Below are positions 35,342 to 45,041 of a stretch of DNA of 64,000 nucleotides, piece after piece. The stretch is from Polaribacter sp. NJDZ03 (GTDB lineage Bacteria; Bacteroidota; Bacteroidia; Flavobacteriales; Flavobacteriaceae). A model generated the notes under the pieces. That model ran no database searches. It was not told where the DNA came from and saw only the letters and a list, made by a program, of their open reading frames with translations. How positions within the stretch are numbered: position 1 is the first letter of the stretch; every line of letters starts with the position of its first letter. The position numbers were made by a program, and so were the translations under genes. The stretch covers positions 1,653,001 through 1,717,000 of the forward strand of contig NZ_CP079195.1 of assembly GCF_019263805.1 (NCBI RefSeq). Direction: 5' to 3'.

Positions 35342-36709
35342 ATGAAAACGATCACCACGATCAATCCTGCTACAGAAGCAGAAATTACTAGTTATAACAG
35401 AATTTCAAAAAAAGAAACAACAGATAAAATTGCAAAAGCGAACGATACTTATAAAACTTGGAAAAAAACAAGTTTAGACGAACGCTCTAAATTGATGCAC
35501 AAACTAGCAAATATCTTTGATGAAAACAAAGAGAAATATGCACAATTGGCCACCCAAGAAATGGGGAAAATAATTGAACAATCTCGTAAAGAAATAGAAA
35601 AATGTGCTTTAATCTGTAGATATTATGCAGATAATATTGATGAATTATTAGCCGATAAAATAGTAGAAACTGAAGCAAGTAAAAGTTACGTAACATTTAA
35701 ACCTTTAGGAGTTACTTTAGCCATAATGCCATGGAATTTCCCTTTTTATCAAGTTATTCGTTTTGCTGCTCCTGCAGTAATGACAGGAAATACAGGTGTT
35801 TTAAAACACGCATCTAACGTACAAGATTGTGCCTTTGCTTTAGAAGAAGCCTTTACAGAAGCAGGTTTCCCCGAAGGAGTTTTTACAAACCTAAATGTAG
35901 CATCAGATGCCATAGAAGCAATTATTGAAGATAAAAACATTGTTGCAGTAACATTAACTGGAAGTGAACCTGCAGGACGTTCCGTTGCTAAAATTGCTGG
36001 AAAAAACTTAAAAAAGACCGTTTTAGAATTAGGTGGAAGTGATGCTTACATTATCCTTGAAGACGTAGATTTAGAAAAAGCTACAGATTTAGCAACATTT
36101 GGACGACTACAAAATAACGGGCAAACTTGTATTGCTGCAAAACGTTTTATTGTTTTAGAAGAAATTTATGATGACTTCTTAAAACTCTTTACAAAGAAAA
36201 TGAAAGCTGCAAAAATGGGAGCTCCAACAGACGAAGATGTTTATTATGGCCCTATGGCGCGTATAGATTTACGTAACGAAATTCATAAACAAGTAGAAAA
36301 AACAGTCAAACAAGGTGGAAAGTTAATTTTAGGAGGAAAAATTCCTGATAGAAAAGGAGCTTATTATCCTGCAACAATTTTAGCAGATTTAAAACCTGGC
36401 ATGACAGCCTTTGATGAAGAACTTTTTGGACCAGTAGCTTCTGTTATTAAAGCAAAAAACGAAGAGCACGCTATAGAACTAGCCAATAATTCTACTTTTG
36501 GCTTAGGTTCTGGTGTATTTACAAATAATACTAAAAGAGGAGAAAAAATTGCTTTACAATTAGAAGCAGGAAATAGTTTTGTAAACAAATTAGTAACTTC
36601 AGACCCAAGATTACCTTTTGGAGGTATTAAAAACAGTGGTTATGGTAGAGAACTTTCTAGCTACGGAATTAGAGAGTTTGTAAACACAAAATCTATTTGG
36701 ATAGATTAA
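35342..36709 (+). CDS. NAD(P)-dependent aldehyde dehydrogenase, succinate-semialdehyde type
   Basis: A 455-residue enzyme of the ALDH superfamily. Catalytic Glu229 lies in LELGGSDAYII and catalytic Cys263 in NNGQTCIAAKRF; the Pro-Trp-Asn-Phe cofactor motif is IMPWNFPFYQ. The short N-terminus and overall pattern fit the YneI/GabD-like subgroup that oxidises succinate semialdehyde. The tight link to the TPP enzyme suggests it may oxidise an aldehyde made or released by that enzyme. A terminator follows at 36733. Confidence 0.93.
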   Translation: MKTITTINPATEAEITSYNRISKKETTDKIAKANDTYKTWKKTSLDERSKLMHKLANIFDENKEKYAQLATQEMGKIIEQSRKEIEKCALICRYYADNIDELLADKIVETEASKSYVTFKPLGVTLAIMPWNFPFYQVIRFAAPAVMTGNTGVLKHASNVQDCAFALEEAFTEAGFPEGVFTNLNVASDAIEAIIEDKNIVAVTLTGSEPAGRSVAKIAGKNLKKTVLELGGSDAYIILEDVDLEKATDLATFGRLQNNGQTCIAAKRFIVLEEIYDDFLKLFTKKMKAAKMGAPTDEDVYYGPMARIDLRNEIHKQVEKTVKQGGKLILGGKIPDRKGAYYPATILADLKPGMTAFDEELFGPVASVIKAKNEEHAIELANNSTFGLGSGVFTNNTKRGEKIALQLEAGNSFVNKLVTSDPRLPFGGIKNSGYGRELSSYGIREFVNTKSIWID

Positions 36710-36732
36710 TTTTTCTAAAATTGAAACAAAGT

Positions 36733-36764
36733 AAAAACCATCACAAATTTGTGGTGGTTTTTGC
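36733..36764 (+). terminator. Terminator of the GH3-ALS-ALDH operon
   Basis: Fifteen-nt arms 36733-36747 and 36748-36762 pair with one G-T mismatch, giving a stem with a tight turn and flanking A and T runs. It lies 24 bp after the ALDH stop and before a convergent gene, so it may serve both. Confidence 0.8.
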
Positions 36765-36781
36765 TTTTATAATAAGAATGC

Positions 36782-37357
36782 TTATTTTATATGCTCTAAA
36801 TTTTCTTCTAACTTATTTCGATCATCCACCAAAACCATAATTTCTTCTGGAGACAAATAGTATCTTTTAATCCGATTTTTATATGCTTCTGAAATATCAG
36901 CATGATTCAGAATAAAATTCTTTGTTTTTATAATATACGATTCCATTTTGTGCTTTACTGCAAAACCATCTGCGGCTCTTTCTGCGGCCACAATATGAGT
37001 ATCCGAAAACAAGTATTTAAGTCCGAACCAAATTAAATTTAACTTACTTCTATTTTGATAATCCATAATATGCCCTAATTCGTGACCTATCCAACCAATA
37101 AAAATATCTTTAGGAATATCTCGCGTAGAAAATTCTTTATCAGAAATTTTAAATTTTTCACTAATTAAAATTAAAAATTTTCTGTTATGTGTAGATTTAA
37201 AAAAACTATCAAAAGTGGGTCTTGCTTGCATTGTAGACTTTTTAATATTCTTTTTAAATTTAAACTGAATGTGTATGTTTTTTAACTGCGGATAATAATT
37301 TAGTGCAGTTTCTACTTCCGCTTTTATGGTTTTAGGAATTACATGATATTTAGGCAT
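36782..37357 (-). CDS. Putative zinc metalloprotease (HExxH)
   Basis: A 191-residue protein without signal peptide. Residues around 90-96 read GWIGHELGHIMDY, the HExxH zinc-binding motif, and AAERAADGFAV downstream could supply the third ligand (Glu) as in M48-type gluzincins. There are no clear membrane helices. It is likely a cytoplasmic or peripheral peptidase; substrate unknown. It stands alone, divergent from ccsBA with 110 bp between. Confidence 0.72.
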   Translation of the reverse strand: MPKYHVIPKTIKAEVETALNYYPQLKNIHIQFKFKKNIKKSTMQARPTFDSFFKSTHNRKFLILISEKFKISDKEFSTRDIPKDIFIGWIGHELGHIMDYQNRSKLNLIWFGLKYLFSDTHIVAAERAADGFAVKHKMESYIIKTKNFILNHADISEAYKNRIKRYYLSPEEIMVLVDDRNKLEENLEHIK

Positions 37358-37431
37358 AAACTTTATGATTTTTTTAAAACTTTAATACATAAATATACCC
37401 ATATCTAGAAGTTCATTTGTGCTTTTATGCT

Positions 37432-37439
37432 TAAATTTG
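37432..37439 (+). promoter_or_regulatory. Candidate -7 element of ccsBA
   Basis: TAAATTTG matches TAnnTTTG 28 bp before the ATG. A TTG is present only 12 nt upstream, too close for the normal -33 box. Confidence 0.4.
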
Positions 37440-37467
37440 TAGCTCTTTTAAAAAGCATTTCAGAAGG

Positions 37468-40400
37468 ATGAAAAAAATTATTAGTATTCTCTACTCGACT
37501 CGTTTAATGGCCGTTTTATTTATCCTTTTTGCGGTTGCAATGGGAGTTGCAACATTTATAGAAAACGATTTTGGCACGCAAACCTCTAAAGCACTTGTTT
37601 ATAACACCTGGTGGTTTGAACTAATTATGCTGTTCTTTGTTATTAATTTCTTTGGAAACATCTTTAGATATAGATTGTATAAGAAAGAAAAATGGGCCGT
37701 TTTAATGTTTCATTTATCTTTTTTATTAATTCTTGTTGGTGCAGGAGTAACCCGTTATATTGGTTTTGAAGGTATTATGTTAATTAAAGAAGGAGAATCT
37801 ACCGATAAATTCTTATCTGAAACCACTTATTTAAACGCTATCATTGATAATGGTAAGGTACAAAAGCCAGAAATAAATAAACCAATGTTATTATCTGCTT
37901 GGGGTAAAAATTCTTGGTCCTACTCAGATCACTTTAAAACCGAAGACACAGAACAAGATTTTAGTTTTGAGCTTGTTGAATACATTCCTTGGGCTGAAAG
38001 AAAATTAGTAGAAGATGAAAATGGAATTGAACATTTGTTTTTTGTAGAATCTTCGGATGGAAGCCGTCATGAACATTGGATTCAAAAAGGAACAATTGAA
38101 AATATTCACGGAGTTTTAGTTGGTTTTGATGTTGAGAGCGAAAATGCTTCTATTAACTTTATAGAACAAAATGGAAACTTAAAAATGGTTTCTAAAGATG
38201 ATGGTGATTGGTTTAGAATGGCAGATCAGAAAAAAGGTAATATTGCTAAAGACTCTCTACAAAACTTTCAATATTTAACTTTACACAATGTGTCGGGTTT
38301 ACAATTTGTAATTCCAAGACCAGCAGAAAAAGGTGTCATGAAAACTACTAGTGGCCCTAAAGACGATAAAAAACTAGACGTTGTTGTTGTAGACATTAAA
38401 AGTAATGGCCAAACTGAAAGGGTAGAATTAACAGGAGGTAAATTTAACTCTCAGGGTTCTAAAGAAGTTACTGTTGGAGGACTAAATTTTAGAGTATTAT
38501 ATGGTGCAAAAATTTTAGAAACACCTTTTTCAATAAAACTAAATGACTTTCAACTAGAAAAATACCCAGGGTCTGAAAGTGCTGCGTCTTACGCCAGTGA
38601 AGTAACCGTAATAGATGGAGATGAAACTTTTGATTATAGAATTTTTATGAATCACATTTTAGACCACAAAGGCTATAAATTCTTCCAATCTAGTTACGAC
38701 TTGTCTGGACCAGTAGAAGAGACACATCTTTCTGTAAATCATGATTTTTTAGGCACATTCATTACCTACCTAGGGTATTCTTTCTTATACACAGGTTTAA
38801 TTTGTATTCTATTTGCTAAGAACACTCGTTTTGACGACTTAAAAAAAGGATTAAAAAAGATTAGAAAGAAAAAAATGACTTTATCTGTTATTGCAGTATT
38901 AATGTTTTCTAGTTTTAGTTTTGCGCAACATGCTCCGCATAAAGAAAGCAAAATTACAGACCATCAAATAGACTCAATACTACAAGCTAATTTAGTAGAT
39001 GTTCATCATGCTGAAAGCTTTAATAAATTGGTTATTCAAGATGCTGGAGGTAGAATGAAACCTGCTCATACTTTTGCTTCTGAATTGGTTAGAAAAGTAA
39101 GTAAGACAGAAACTTTTAATGGAATGCAACCGAGTCAAGTTTTATTATCTATAATAGAAAATCCAAGACTTTGGTTTGAAGTACCTGTTATTTATTTAGA
39201 AAAAGGAAATACACATATTAGAGAATCTTTAAGTTTATCTAAAGATGCAGAATATGCTCGTTTATCAGATTTTATAACGCCAACTGGTTCTTATAAAATA
39301 AAAGAAGAAGTTGCTGAAGCTCAAAAGAAAAATGTAAAAAATAAATTTGAGAAAGATTTAATTAAAATAGATCAACGTGTTGGTTTATTATACAGCGCAA
39401 TTGGTGGTGGTATTTTACGTATTTATCCAATTCCTAATGATGATAATAATACCTGGGTTTCTCAACCAGAAAGTTCTACGGCAGGTTTTAAAGCTACAGA
39501 TTCTGTTTTCGTTCGTCAATCTTTACCTGTTTACATTCAACTTTTACAAGAAGCAAAAAAGAGCAACGATTATACAAAAGCAGATCAAATTTTAGACGGA
39601 ATTAAAAAGTTTCAACAAAAATTTGGATCTGAAGTATACCCTTCAGAAAAACAAATTAGTTTAGAAATTTCTTATAACAAACATCAACCTTTTCAAAAAC
39701 TAGTAAAATACTACGGTTTAGTAAGTTTACTTTTAATAATTTTTGTTTTGTGGCAAATTTTCAATTCTAAAAAATGGATTAATTATACAGTAAAAGGATT
39801 AATAGCAATTATAATTGGGTTGTTTATTGTTCATAATTTAAGTTTAATTGCCCGCTGGTATATTAGCGGAAATGCACCTTGGACAAACGCTTATGAATCA
39901 ATTATTTTTGTTGCTTGGGCAACAATGTTATTCGGTTTATTTATAGGAAGAAAATCTGCTTTAACAATTGCAGCTGCTGCATTTTTAACAGCAATTACAT
40001 TGTTTTTTGCTGGTCAGAACTGGTTAGATCCAGCAATTGCAAACATACAACCTGTTTTAAATTCTTGGTGGCTTTTAGTACATACCTCTATAATTGTAGC
40101 CAGTTACGGACCTCTTTCATTGGCTATGATTCTTGGAATTTTTGCTTTATTTCTAATGGTTTTTACAACCAAAAAGAACAAAAACAAAATGGATTTGAAT
40201 ATTAAAGAAATTACAATTATTAACGAAATGGCAATGACCGTTGGTTTGGTAATGTTAACTATCGGTAACTTTCTTGGAGGTATGTGGGCTAATGAAAGCT
40301 GGGGAAGATACTGGGGTTGGGACCCAAAGGAAACTTGGGCCTTAGTTTCTATTATGATCTATGCTTTTGTTTTACACATGCGTTTAATACCTGGTTTACG

Positions 40401-40611
40401 AGGTAGATACACTATAAATTTATGGTCTATAATAGCCTATTTTTCTATTATGATGACGTATTTTGGAGTAAACTTCTACTTAGCAGGCTTACACTCGTAT
40501 GCAAGTGGGGATAGAGTTATTACGCCAACTACTGTTTATTATTCTGTTGGGTTTACCATAATTCTAGGAATTTTAGCTTGGTTTAAATACAAGAAATACT
40601 ATAAAAAGTAA
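37468..40611 (+). CDS. ccsBA: Fused cytochrome c biogenesis protein CcsBA (ResB-ResC)
   Basis: A 1047-residue inner-membrane protein that moves heme across the membrane and attaches it to apocytochrome c (System II). The N-terminal ResB/CcsB part begins with paired membrane helices (RLMAVLFILFAVAMGVATFI) and has a large periplasmic domain. The C-terminal CcsA part (from about residue 750) has several helices with NAPWTNAYESI and the heme-binding WWD motif GRYWGWDPKETWALVS, plus conserved His residues. A second signal-like segment at about 470 (FSSFSFAQHAPHKES) starts a periplasmic middle domain, as in epsilonproteobacterial and Bacteroidota fusions. It appears monocistronic. Confidence 0.95.
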   Translation: MKKIISILYSTRLMAVLFILFAVAMGVATFIENDFGTQTSKALVYNTWWFELIMLFFVINFFGNIFRYRLYKKEKWAVLMFHLSFLLILVGAGVTRYIGFEGIMLIKEGESTDKFLSETTYLNAIIDNGKVQKPEINKPMLLSAWGKNSWSYSDHFKTEDTEQDFSFELVEYIPWAERKLVEDENGIEHLFFVESSDGSRHEHWIQKGTIENIHGVLVGFDVESENASINFIEQNGNLKMVSKDDGDWFRMADQKKGNIAKDSLQNFQYLTLHNVSGLQFVIPRPAEKGVMKTTSGPKDDKKLDVVVVDIKSNGQTERVELTGGKFNSQGSKEVTVGGLNFRVLYGAKILETPFSIKLNDFQLEKYPGSESAASYASEVTVIDGDETFDYRIFMNHILDHKGYKFFQSSYDLSGPVEETHLSVNHDFLGTFITYLGYSFLYTGLICILFAKNTRFDDLKKGLKKIRKKKMTLSVIAVLMFSSFSFAQHAPHKESKITDHQIDSILQANLVDVHHAESFNKLVIQDAGGRMKPAHTFASELVRKVSKTETFNGMQPSQVLLSIIENPRLWFEVPVIYLEKGNTHIRESLSLSKDAEYARLSDFITPTGSYKIKEEVAEAQKKNVKNKFEKDLIKIDQRVGLLYSAIGGGILRIYPIPNDDNNTWVSQPESSTAGFKATDSVFVRQSLPVYIQLLQEAKKSNDYTKADQILDGIKKFQQKFGSEVYPSEKQISLEISYNKHQPFQKLVKYYGLVSLLLIIFVLWQIFNSKKWINYTVKGLIAIIIGLFIVHNLSLIARWYISGNAPWTNAYESIIFVAWATMLFGLFIGRKSALTIAAAAFLTAITLFFAGQNWLDPAIANIQPVLNSWWLLVHTSIIVASYGPLSLAMILGIFALFLMVFTTKKNKNKMDLNIKEITIINEMAMTVGLVMLTIGNFLGGMWANESWGRYWGWDPKETWALVSIMIYAFVLHMRLIPGLRGRYTINLWSIIAYFSIMMTYFGVNFYLAGLHSYASGDRVITPTTVYYSVGFTIILGILAWFKYKKYYKK

Positions 40612-40633
40612 TACATATTTTAGCAATAAAATG

Positions 40634-40641
40634 TACTTTTG
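40634..40641 (+). promoter_or_regulatory. Candidate -7 element of the small membrane protein gene
   Basis: TACTTTTG matches TAnnTTTG and is 29 bp before the ATG at 40671, in the short gap after ccsBA. No -33 TTG is evident. Confidence 0.5.
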
Positions 40642-40670
40642 CAACTGATTTAATAACAATAAAAAACAAT

Positions 40671-41186
40671 ATGTTTCATAAAAATATAAAATTAATTTTA
40701 GCAGGTTTAATAACAGCTTTCGCAGTGTATCAATTTACCTTAGGTAATATAATGAACGGAATTTCTATCTTACTTTTGGCAGGAATTTTTGTGTTATTTT
40801 ATTTTAAAAACGAATTTATTTTACTTGCTTTTTTACAATTACGTAAGCAAAATTTTGAAGGAACTAAAAAATGGTTAGACTATATTAAAAACCCAGAAGC
40901 TGCATTAATCGTTAAACAGCAAGGTTATTTTAATTATTTACATGGTATTATATTAAGTCAGACGAATATTACACAAGCAGAAAAATTTTTACGTAAAGCC
41001 GTTAAAATAGGTTTACCTATGGATCATGATTTAGCAATGGCTAAATTACAACTGGCTGGTATTGCAATGACAAAAAGACGTAAGCGTGAAGCAACGAACC
41101 TAATGGCTGAAGCTAAAAAATTAGACAAACACGGTATGTTAAAAGACCAATTGAAGATGATGAAAGATCAGATGAAAAAAATCTAA
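40671..41186 (+). CDS. Membrane protein with TPR-like cytoplasmic helices, unknown function
   Basis: A 171-residue protein with two closely spaced membrane helices (about 7-24 and 29-46, IKLILAGLITAFAVYQF and GISILLLAGIFVLFYF) and a soluble helical part whose pattern FNYLHGIILSQTN..QAEKFLRKAVKIGLPMDHDLA looks like a tetratricopeptide repeat. The C-terminus is Lys- and Met-rich. No enzymatic motif is visible. It follows ccsBA with its own candidate promoter and is followed by a decayed copy of its own last 140 bp. Confidence 0.75.
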   Translation: MFHKNIKLILAGLITAFAVYQFTLGNIMNGISILLLAGIFVLFYFKNEFILLAFLQLRKQNFEGTKKWLDYIKNPEAALIVKQQGYFNYLHGIILSQTNITQAEKFLRKAVKIGLPMDHDLAMAKLQLAGIAMTKRRKREATNLMAEAKKLDKHGMLKDQLKMMKDQMKKI

Positions 41187-41210
41187 TACTTTCTCTTTTT
41201 TACTGATATA

Positions 41211-41240
41211 AAAAAAATCTGCTATCTAGCGGATTTTTTT
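41211..41240 (+). terminator. Terminator of the small membrane protein gene (first copy)
   Basis: AATCTGCTA and TAGCGGATT pair (one T-G wobble) around TC, followed by seven T, about 25 bp after the stop codon. Confidence 0.8.
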
Positions 41241-41253
41241 ATGCCTTATAATT

Positions 41254-41448
41254 ATTACAGTTAGCAGGTATTTCAATAACAAAAAGACGCAAACCTGAGG
41301 CAACTAACTTTAATAGGATGAAGATAAAAAATTAGACAAACACGGTATGTTAAAAGACTAAATCAAGATAATGAAAAATCAGGTAAAAAAAATCTAACAC
41401 TTACATTTTAGTGATAAAAAAAACCCGCTGTTTAGCGGATTTTTTTTG
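41254..41448 (+). pseudogene. Decayed tandem copy of the preceding gene's 3' end and terminator
   Basis: Bases 41254-41448 align throughout with 41045-41240, covering the last 47 codons of the preceding gene, its stop region and its terminator. The segments ACAAAAAGACG and AAATTAGACAAACACGGTAT are shared exactly or nearly so; substitutions and small deletions have destroyed the frame. It is a partial tandem duplication that has decayed. The new terminator (41423-41448, CCGCT-GTTT-AGCGG then T) is in better shape than the coding part. Confidence 0.85.
41423..41448 (+). terminator. Second, duplicated terminator
   Basis: CCGCTGTTTAGCGG forms a perfect 5-bp GC-rich stem with a GTTT loop, flanked by A and T runs. 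It is the duplicate of the hairpin at 41211. The remaining bases to 41673 contain nothing that I can identify. Confidence 0.75.
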
Positions 41449-41673
41449 ACTTATATGTACTTCTTACTTTCTTATAAAAACTTCCAAGAGCTTATTTAAA
41501 CAGAAAGCTAATAAGATTGTTTAGCCCTGATTGAACCTTTCGTCAATCTCAAGACAAGCTATTTGTTTGAGCTCTTTTTATTCCTTTTTAGGATAAAAAA
41601 AGTGAGTAGTAAAAGCAGGAAATAGCTTCTAAAAAACAGTAAAATAACACTGCTACTACAAGCTAAACCTTAA

Positions 41674-43281
41674 CTACTTTAACCTTGTTAAACTTAAGTC
41701 TTTATTATATTTTACAATAAATAATCCTTTGTTTTCTGAGATACCTCCTGATTTTCCTGAATAATCAAATTTAGTTTCTATTCTAAAAGAGGCACCTTCT
41801 TTAAATGTGTCTTTTAAATCATCTCCAGAAGCCAATCTAATTAAAACATCGTACGTTATATCAAATCCTTTGGTTGCCGAAAATGAAGGCAACGCATTGT
41901 TTTTACGAAAATATTGACTGTTAAATTGTTGTGTTGAAACTGAAGCTTCATTTACATACTCATCGCTTACATACGTTAAATTAACTTTTGCCAATTTTAA
42001 ATTTTCAATTTTATCAAAAGCATCCCCTTTATTATAGGTAAATAACTGAACATTTGTATTATCTGGTAAGCTAATTAGACTATTTATAGCACCTGCCACT
42101 AAAATAGTGTTGCTAGAAGTTAAAACAACCCAATTATTTTGATTTGGTTTTAAGACTTCTAAAAAACGATTTTTAGCAATATATCCCTTAGAAGGTTTTA
42201 TAACATGAACAACCGCAATAGAATCATGAGATTGTAAGGACTGTTTTATGGCTGCATTAGAAATATTAGATTCATATTCTCCGTCTCCAACCAAAATTAA
42301 ATTTCCTTTTGTAAAATTATCTTTTATATACGTAGTTAATTCATCTCTAAAAACTTTTTTCTCTGGTGATGTTTTAATCAGTTTTGAAGCTGTAAATTGA
42401 GATTGCTTTGTAGAATAAAAAGGAAAAACAACAGGTACATTTAACTTATTCGCAACCAACTCTGCTTCCTCAGAATACAAAGGACCAATTACAACATCGT
42501 TCTTATTAAGGTTATTATCAGACAAAATAGCTTTAATTTTTGTACTATTTTTCCCGGTATCAAAGACATTTAATTCTACATTAACTCCTTGACCTCTTAA
42601 AGAATCTATCGCAATTTGTGCACCTAAATAAAAGTCTGTAACCATATCTGCCAATTTGCTTTTCTGAAAAATATCTTTTGCTGTAAAAGATTCAAATTCA
42701 TCTGTTCTAAAAGGGAGTAATAACGCAGCTTTTAAATGAATTTTACGATCAATTACATCTTCATAGATATTATTTTCGATAACGATTTCTCCTTCTTCTA
42801 TGGCTTTTATTTTTATAATCTGCCCCACTTTTAGTCCTTCTGATAAAACAGGATTAAGCGTTGTTAACGCTTCTTCAGTAACATTATAAAAACGAGTTAA
42901 ACTATAAAAAGTATCTCCTTTTTTCACCTCATAAACAACAAAATTTGTTTTAAGTTCGGCTATAAGCTCATTCTTTTTTTCTTTTAAAGCAGCTTCTTTA
43001 TCTTTAGCATCCATTGCAACATCTTCTACCGTTTTATCTTGGGTAGAAGTTGTTGCTTTAATTTTTTTATTAGGAATTACAATTACAGAATTCACTTTTA
43101 GATTACTACCCACATCTGGGTTAAGGCGAAGTAAATCTTTGGTATTCATATCTAATCTACGAGCAATACCACTAATTGTTTCTCCCTTTTTTACTTTATA
43201 CTGTACGTATTTATTTTGTTGACCGCAAGAAACGGTAAACGTTAAAATACACAGAAATACAAAAAACTTTACATGTTTCAT
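41674..43281 (-). CDS. LysM lipoprotein with periplasmic-binding-protein-like domain
   Basis: From the ATG at 43281 the product has 535 residues, with a lipoprotein signal (FFVFLCILTFTVSCGQQ). Two LysM domains follow: YKVKKGETISGIARRLDMNT (about 28-70) and YEVKKGDTFYSLTRFYNVTE (about 115-160), which bind peptidoglycan. The remaining 350 residues resemble type 1 periplasmic binding proteins (AALLLPF.., NDVVIGPLYSEEAELVANKL, ILVAGAINSLISL), as in LpoA or amino-acid receptors. An alternative ATG at 43287 shares its A with the guaA stop (TAATG), so translation is probably coupled to guaA. A role in cell-wall sensing or synthesis is inferred. Confidence 0.85.
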   Translation of the reverse strand: MKHVKFFVFLCILTFTVSCGQQNKYVQYKVKKGETISGIARRLDMNTKDLLRLNPDVGSNLKVNSVIVIPNKKIKATTSTQDKTVEDVAMDAKDKEAALKEKKNELIAELKTNFVVYEVKKGDTFYSLTRFYNVTEEALTTLNPVLSEGLKVGQIIKIKAIEEGEIVIENNIYEDVIDRKIHLKAALLLPFRTDEFESFTAKDIFQKSKLADMVTDFYLGAQIAIDSLRGQGVNVELNVFDTGKNSTKIKAILSDNNLNKNDVVIGPLYSEEAELVANKLNVPVVFPFYSTKQSQFTASKLIKTSPEKKVFRDELTTYIKDNFTKGNLILVGDGEYESNISNAAIKQSLQSHDSIAVVHVIKPSKGYIAKNRFLEVLKPNQNNWVVLTSSNTILVAGAINSLISLPDNTNVQLFTYNKGDAFDKIENLKLAKVNLTYVSDEYVNEASVSTQQFNSQYFRKNNALPSFSATKGFDITYDVLIRLASGDDLKDTFKEGASFRIETKFDYSGKSGGISENKGLFIVKYNKDLSLTRLK

Positions 43282-43286
43282 ATACA

Positions 43287-44822
43287 TTATTCCCATTCTA
43301 TAGTTGCAGGTGGTTTTGAGCTAATATCATACACAACTCTATTTACACCTTTTACTTGATTTATTATTTTATTAGATGTTTTTTGCAAAAATTCATAAGG
43401 TAAATTTACCCAATCGGCCGTCATTCCATCTGTACTTTCTACGGCTCTTAAAGCAACTACTTTTTCGTATGTTCTTTCATCTCCCATTACACCTACAGAG
43501 TTTACTGGAAGTAACATTGCGCCTGCTTGCCAAACTTTATCATACAAACCGTCTTCTTTTAATCCGTTTATAAAAACAGCATCAACTTCTTGTAAAATTC
43601 TAACTTTTTCTGCAGTAATATCTCCTAAAATACGAATTCCTAAACCTGGTCCAGGAAATGGATGACGACCTAATAATTCTGGATCAATCCCCATAGAAGC
43701 ACCTACTCTTCTTACTTCGTCTTTAAAAATCATACGTAAAGGTTCTACAATTTTTAATTTCATATAATCTGGTAAACCTCCCACATTATGATGACTTTTA
43801 ATGGTTGCAGATGGTCCTCCGTTTACAGAAACAGACTCTATTACATCTGGATAAATTGTTCCTTGTGCTAACCAAGTTACGTCTGTAATTTTATGTGCTT
43901 CATCATCAAAAACTTCTATAAAAGAGTTTCCGATTGCTTTTCTTTTCTTCTCTGGATCTGAAATTCCTTCTAAGGCTTTCAAAAAACGTGCCGATGCATC
44001 TACACCTTTAACGTTTAATCCCATCCCTTCGTATTGCGTAAGTACACTTTCGAACTCATTTTTACGTAAAAGACCATTATTAACAAAAATACAGTATAAG
44101 TTTTCGCCTATTGCTTTGTTTAATAAAACGGCTGCAACGGTAGAGTCTACTCCTCCAGAAAGTCCTAAAACAACTTTATCGTTACCTACTTTTTCTCTAA
44201 TTGCTGCTACTGTGCTTTCTACAAAAGAATCTGGCGTCCATGTTTGTGCAACACCTGCTATTTTAACTAAAAAGTTTTCTAATAATTGTTTACCATCTTT
44301 AGAATGATATACTTCTGGGTGAAATTGAATAGCAAAAGTTTCTTCACCATTAATTTTATAAGCCGCATTTTTAACGTCTTTAGTACTCGCCAATAACTCT
44401 CCGTTGGTTGGTAATTCTTTTATGGTATCTGAATGACTCATCCAAACCTGACTTCCTTCTGAAATATTTTCAAAGAAAGTTTCACCACTTTTTATGTATG
44501 ATAAATTTGCTCTACCATATTCTCTTGTATTAGAAGGAGCTACTTGTCCGCCTGCAAAATGCGCTAAATATTGCGCGCCATAACAAACTGCTAAAACAGG
44601 TTTTTTTCCTCTAATTTCTGATAAATCTGGGTGTAAAACATTTTCTCCTCTTACAGAGTTTGGGCTACCTGACAAGATAACTGCTTTAAACTCTGATTGA
44701 TTTTTTGGTGGATGGTTATAAGGATGAATTTCACAATAAATGTTTAATTCTCTTACTCTTCTCGCAATTAGCTGTGTGTATTGCGATCCGAAATCTAAAA
44801 TAAGTACGTTGTGTTGTTGCAT
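43287..44822 (-). CDS. guaA: GMP synthase (glutamine-hydrolysing)
   Basis: A 511-residue enzyme that converts XMP to GMP. The N-terminal glutaminase ([36 protein letters not shown] with the catalytic Cys, [12 protein letters not shown] with the His-Glu) is followed by the ATP-pyrophosphatase P-loop [15 protein letters not shown] and the C-terminal dimerisation domain ending in [10 protein letters not shown]. The ATG at 44822 is used; an upstream TTG adds only two residues. It precedes the LysM lipoprotein gene with overlapping stop and start. Confidence 0.98.
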   Translation of the reverse strand: MQQHNVLILDFGSQYTQLIARRVRELNIYCEIHPYNHPPKNQSEFKAVILSGSPNSVRGENVLHPDLSEIRGKKPVLAVCYGAQYLAHFAGGQVAPSNTREYGRANLSYIKSGETFFENISEGSQVWMSHSDTIKELPTNGELLASTKDVKNAAYKINGEETFAIQFHPEVYHSKDGKQLLENFLVKIAGVAQTWTPDSFVESTVAAIREKVGNDKVVLGLSGGVDSTVAAVLLNKAIGENLYCIFVNNGLLRKNEFESVLTQYEGMGLNVKGVDASARFLKALEGISDPEKKRKAIGNSFIEVFDDEAHKITDVTWLAQGTIYPDVIESVSVNGGPSATIKSHHNVGGLPDYMKLKIVEPLRMIFKDEVRRVGASMGIDPELLGRHPFPGPGLGIRILGDITAEKVRILQEVDAVFINGLKEDGLYDKVWQAGAMLLPVNSVGVMGDERTYEKVVALRAVESTDGMTADWVNLPYEFLQKTSNKIINQVKGVNRVVYDISSKPPATIEWE

Positions 44823-44940
44823 GCGCAAAAATAATATTTTGAATTGAAATTAAACGCAAAGGACGCAAAGAATTTTAGTAAAGATTATAAAGAAAAAATA
44901 ATTACAATTACATCTTACTATATCCTAAAATATAAAACCT

Positions 44941-44977
44941 AAAAAAACTCAAGAAAATTATCTTCTTGAGTTTTTTT
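44941..44977. terminator. Terminator downstream of the KAS III gene
   Basis: ACTCAAGAA and TTCTTGAGT pair perfectly around a 7-nt loop, flanked by A and T runs. It lies 65 bp beyond the stop of the minus-strand KAS III gene at 45042 and upstream of guaA. Confidence 0.85.
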
Positions 44978-45041
44978 ATAAATACTTTACACTATTTATT
45001 TTCTATTATAAAAACAAAGTATCGATTAATAGCTTTATCTT

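Noticed and set aside
39377..40205. Alternative-frame open frames inside ccsBA
   Set aside because: The annotated frame carries all family motifs across the whole length, so these are out-of-frame shadows.
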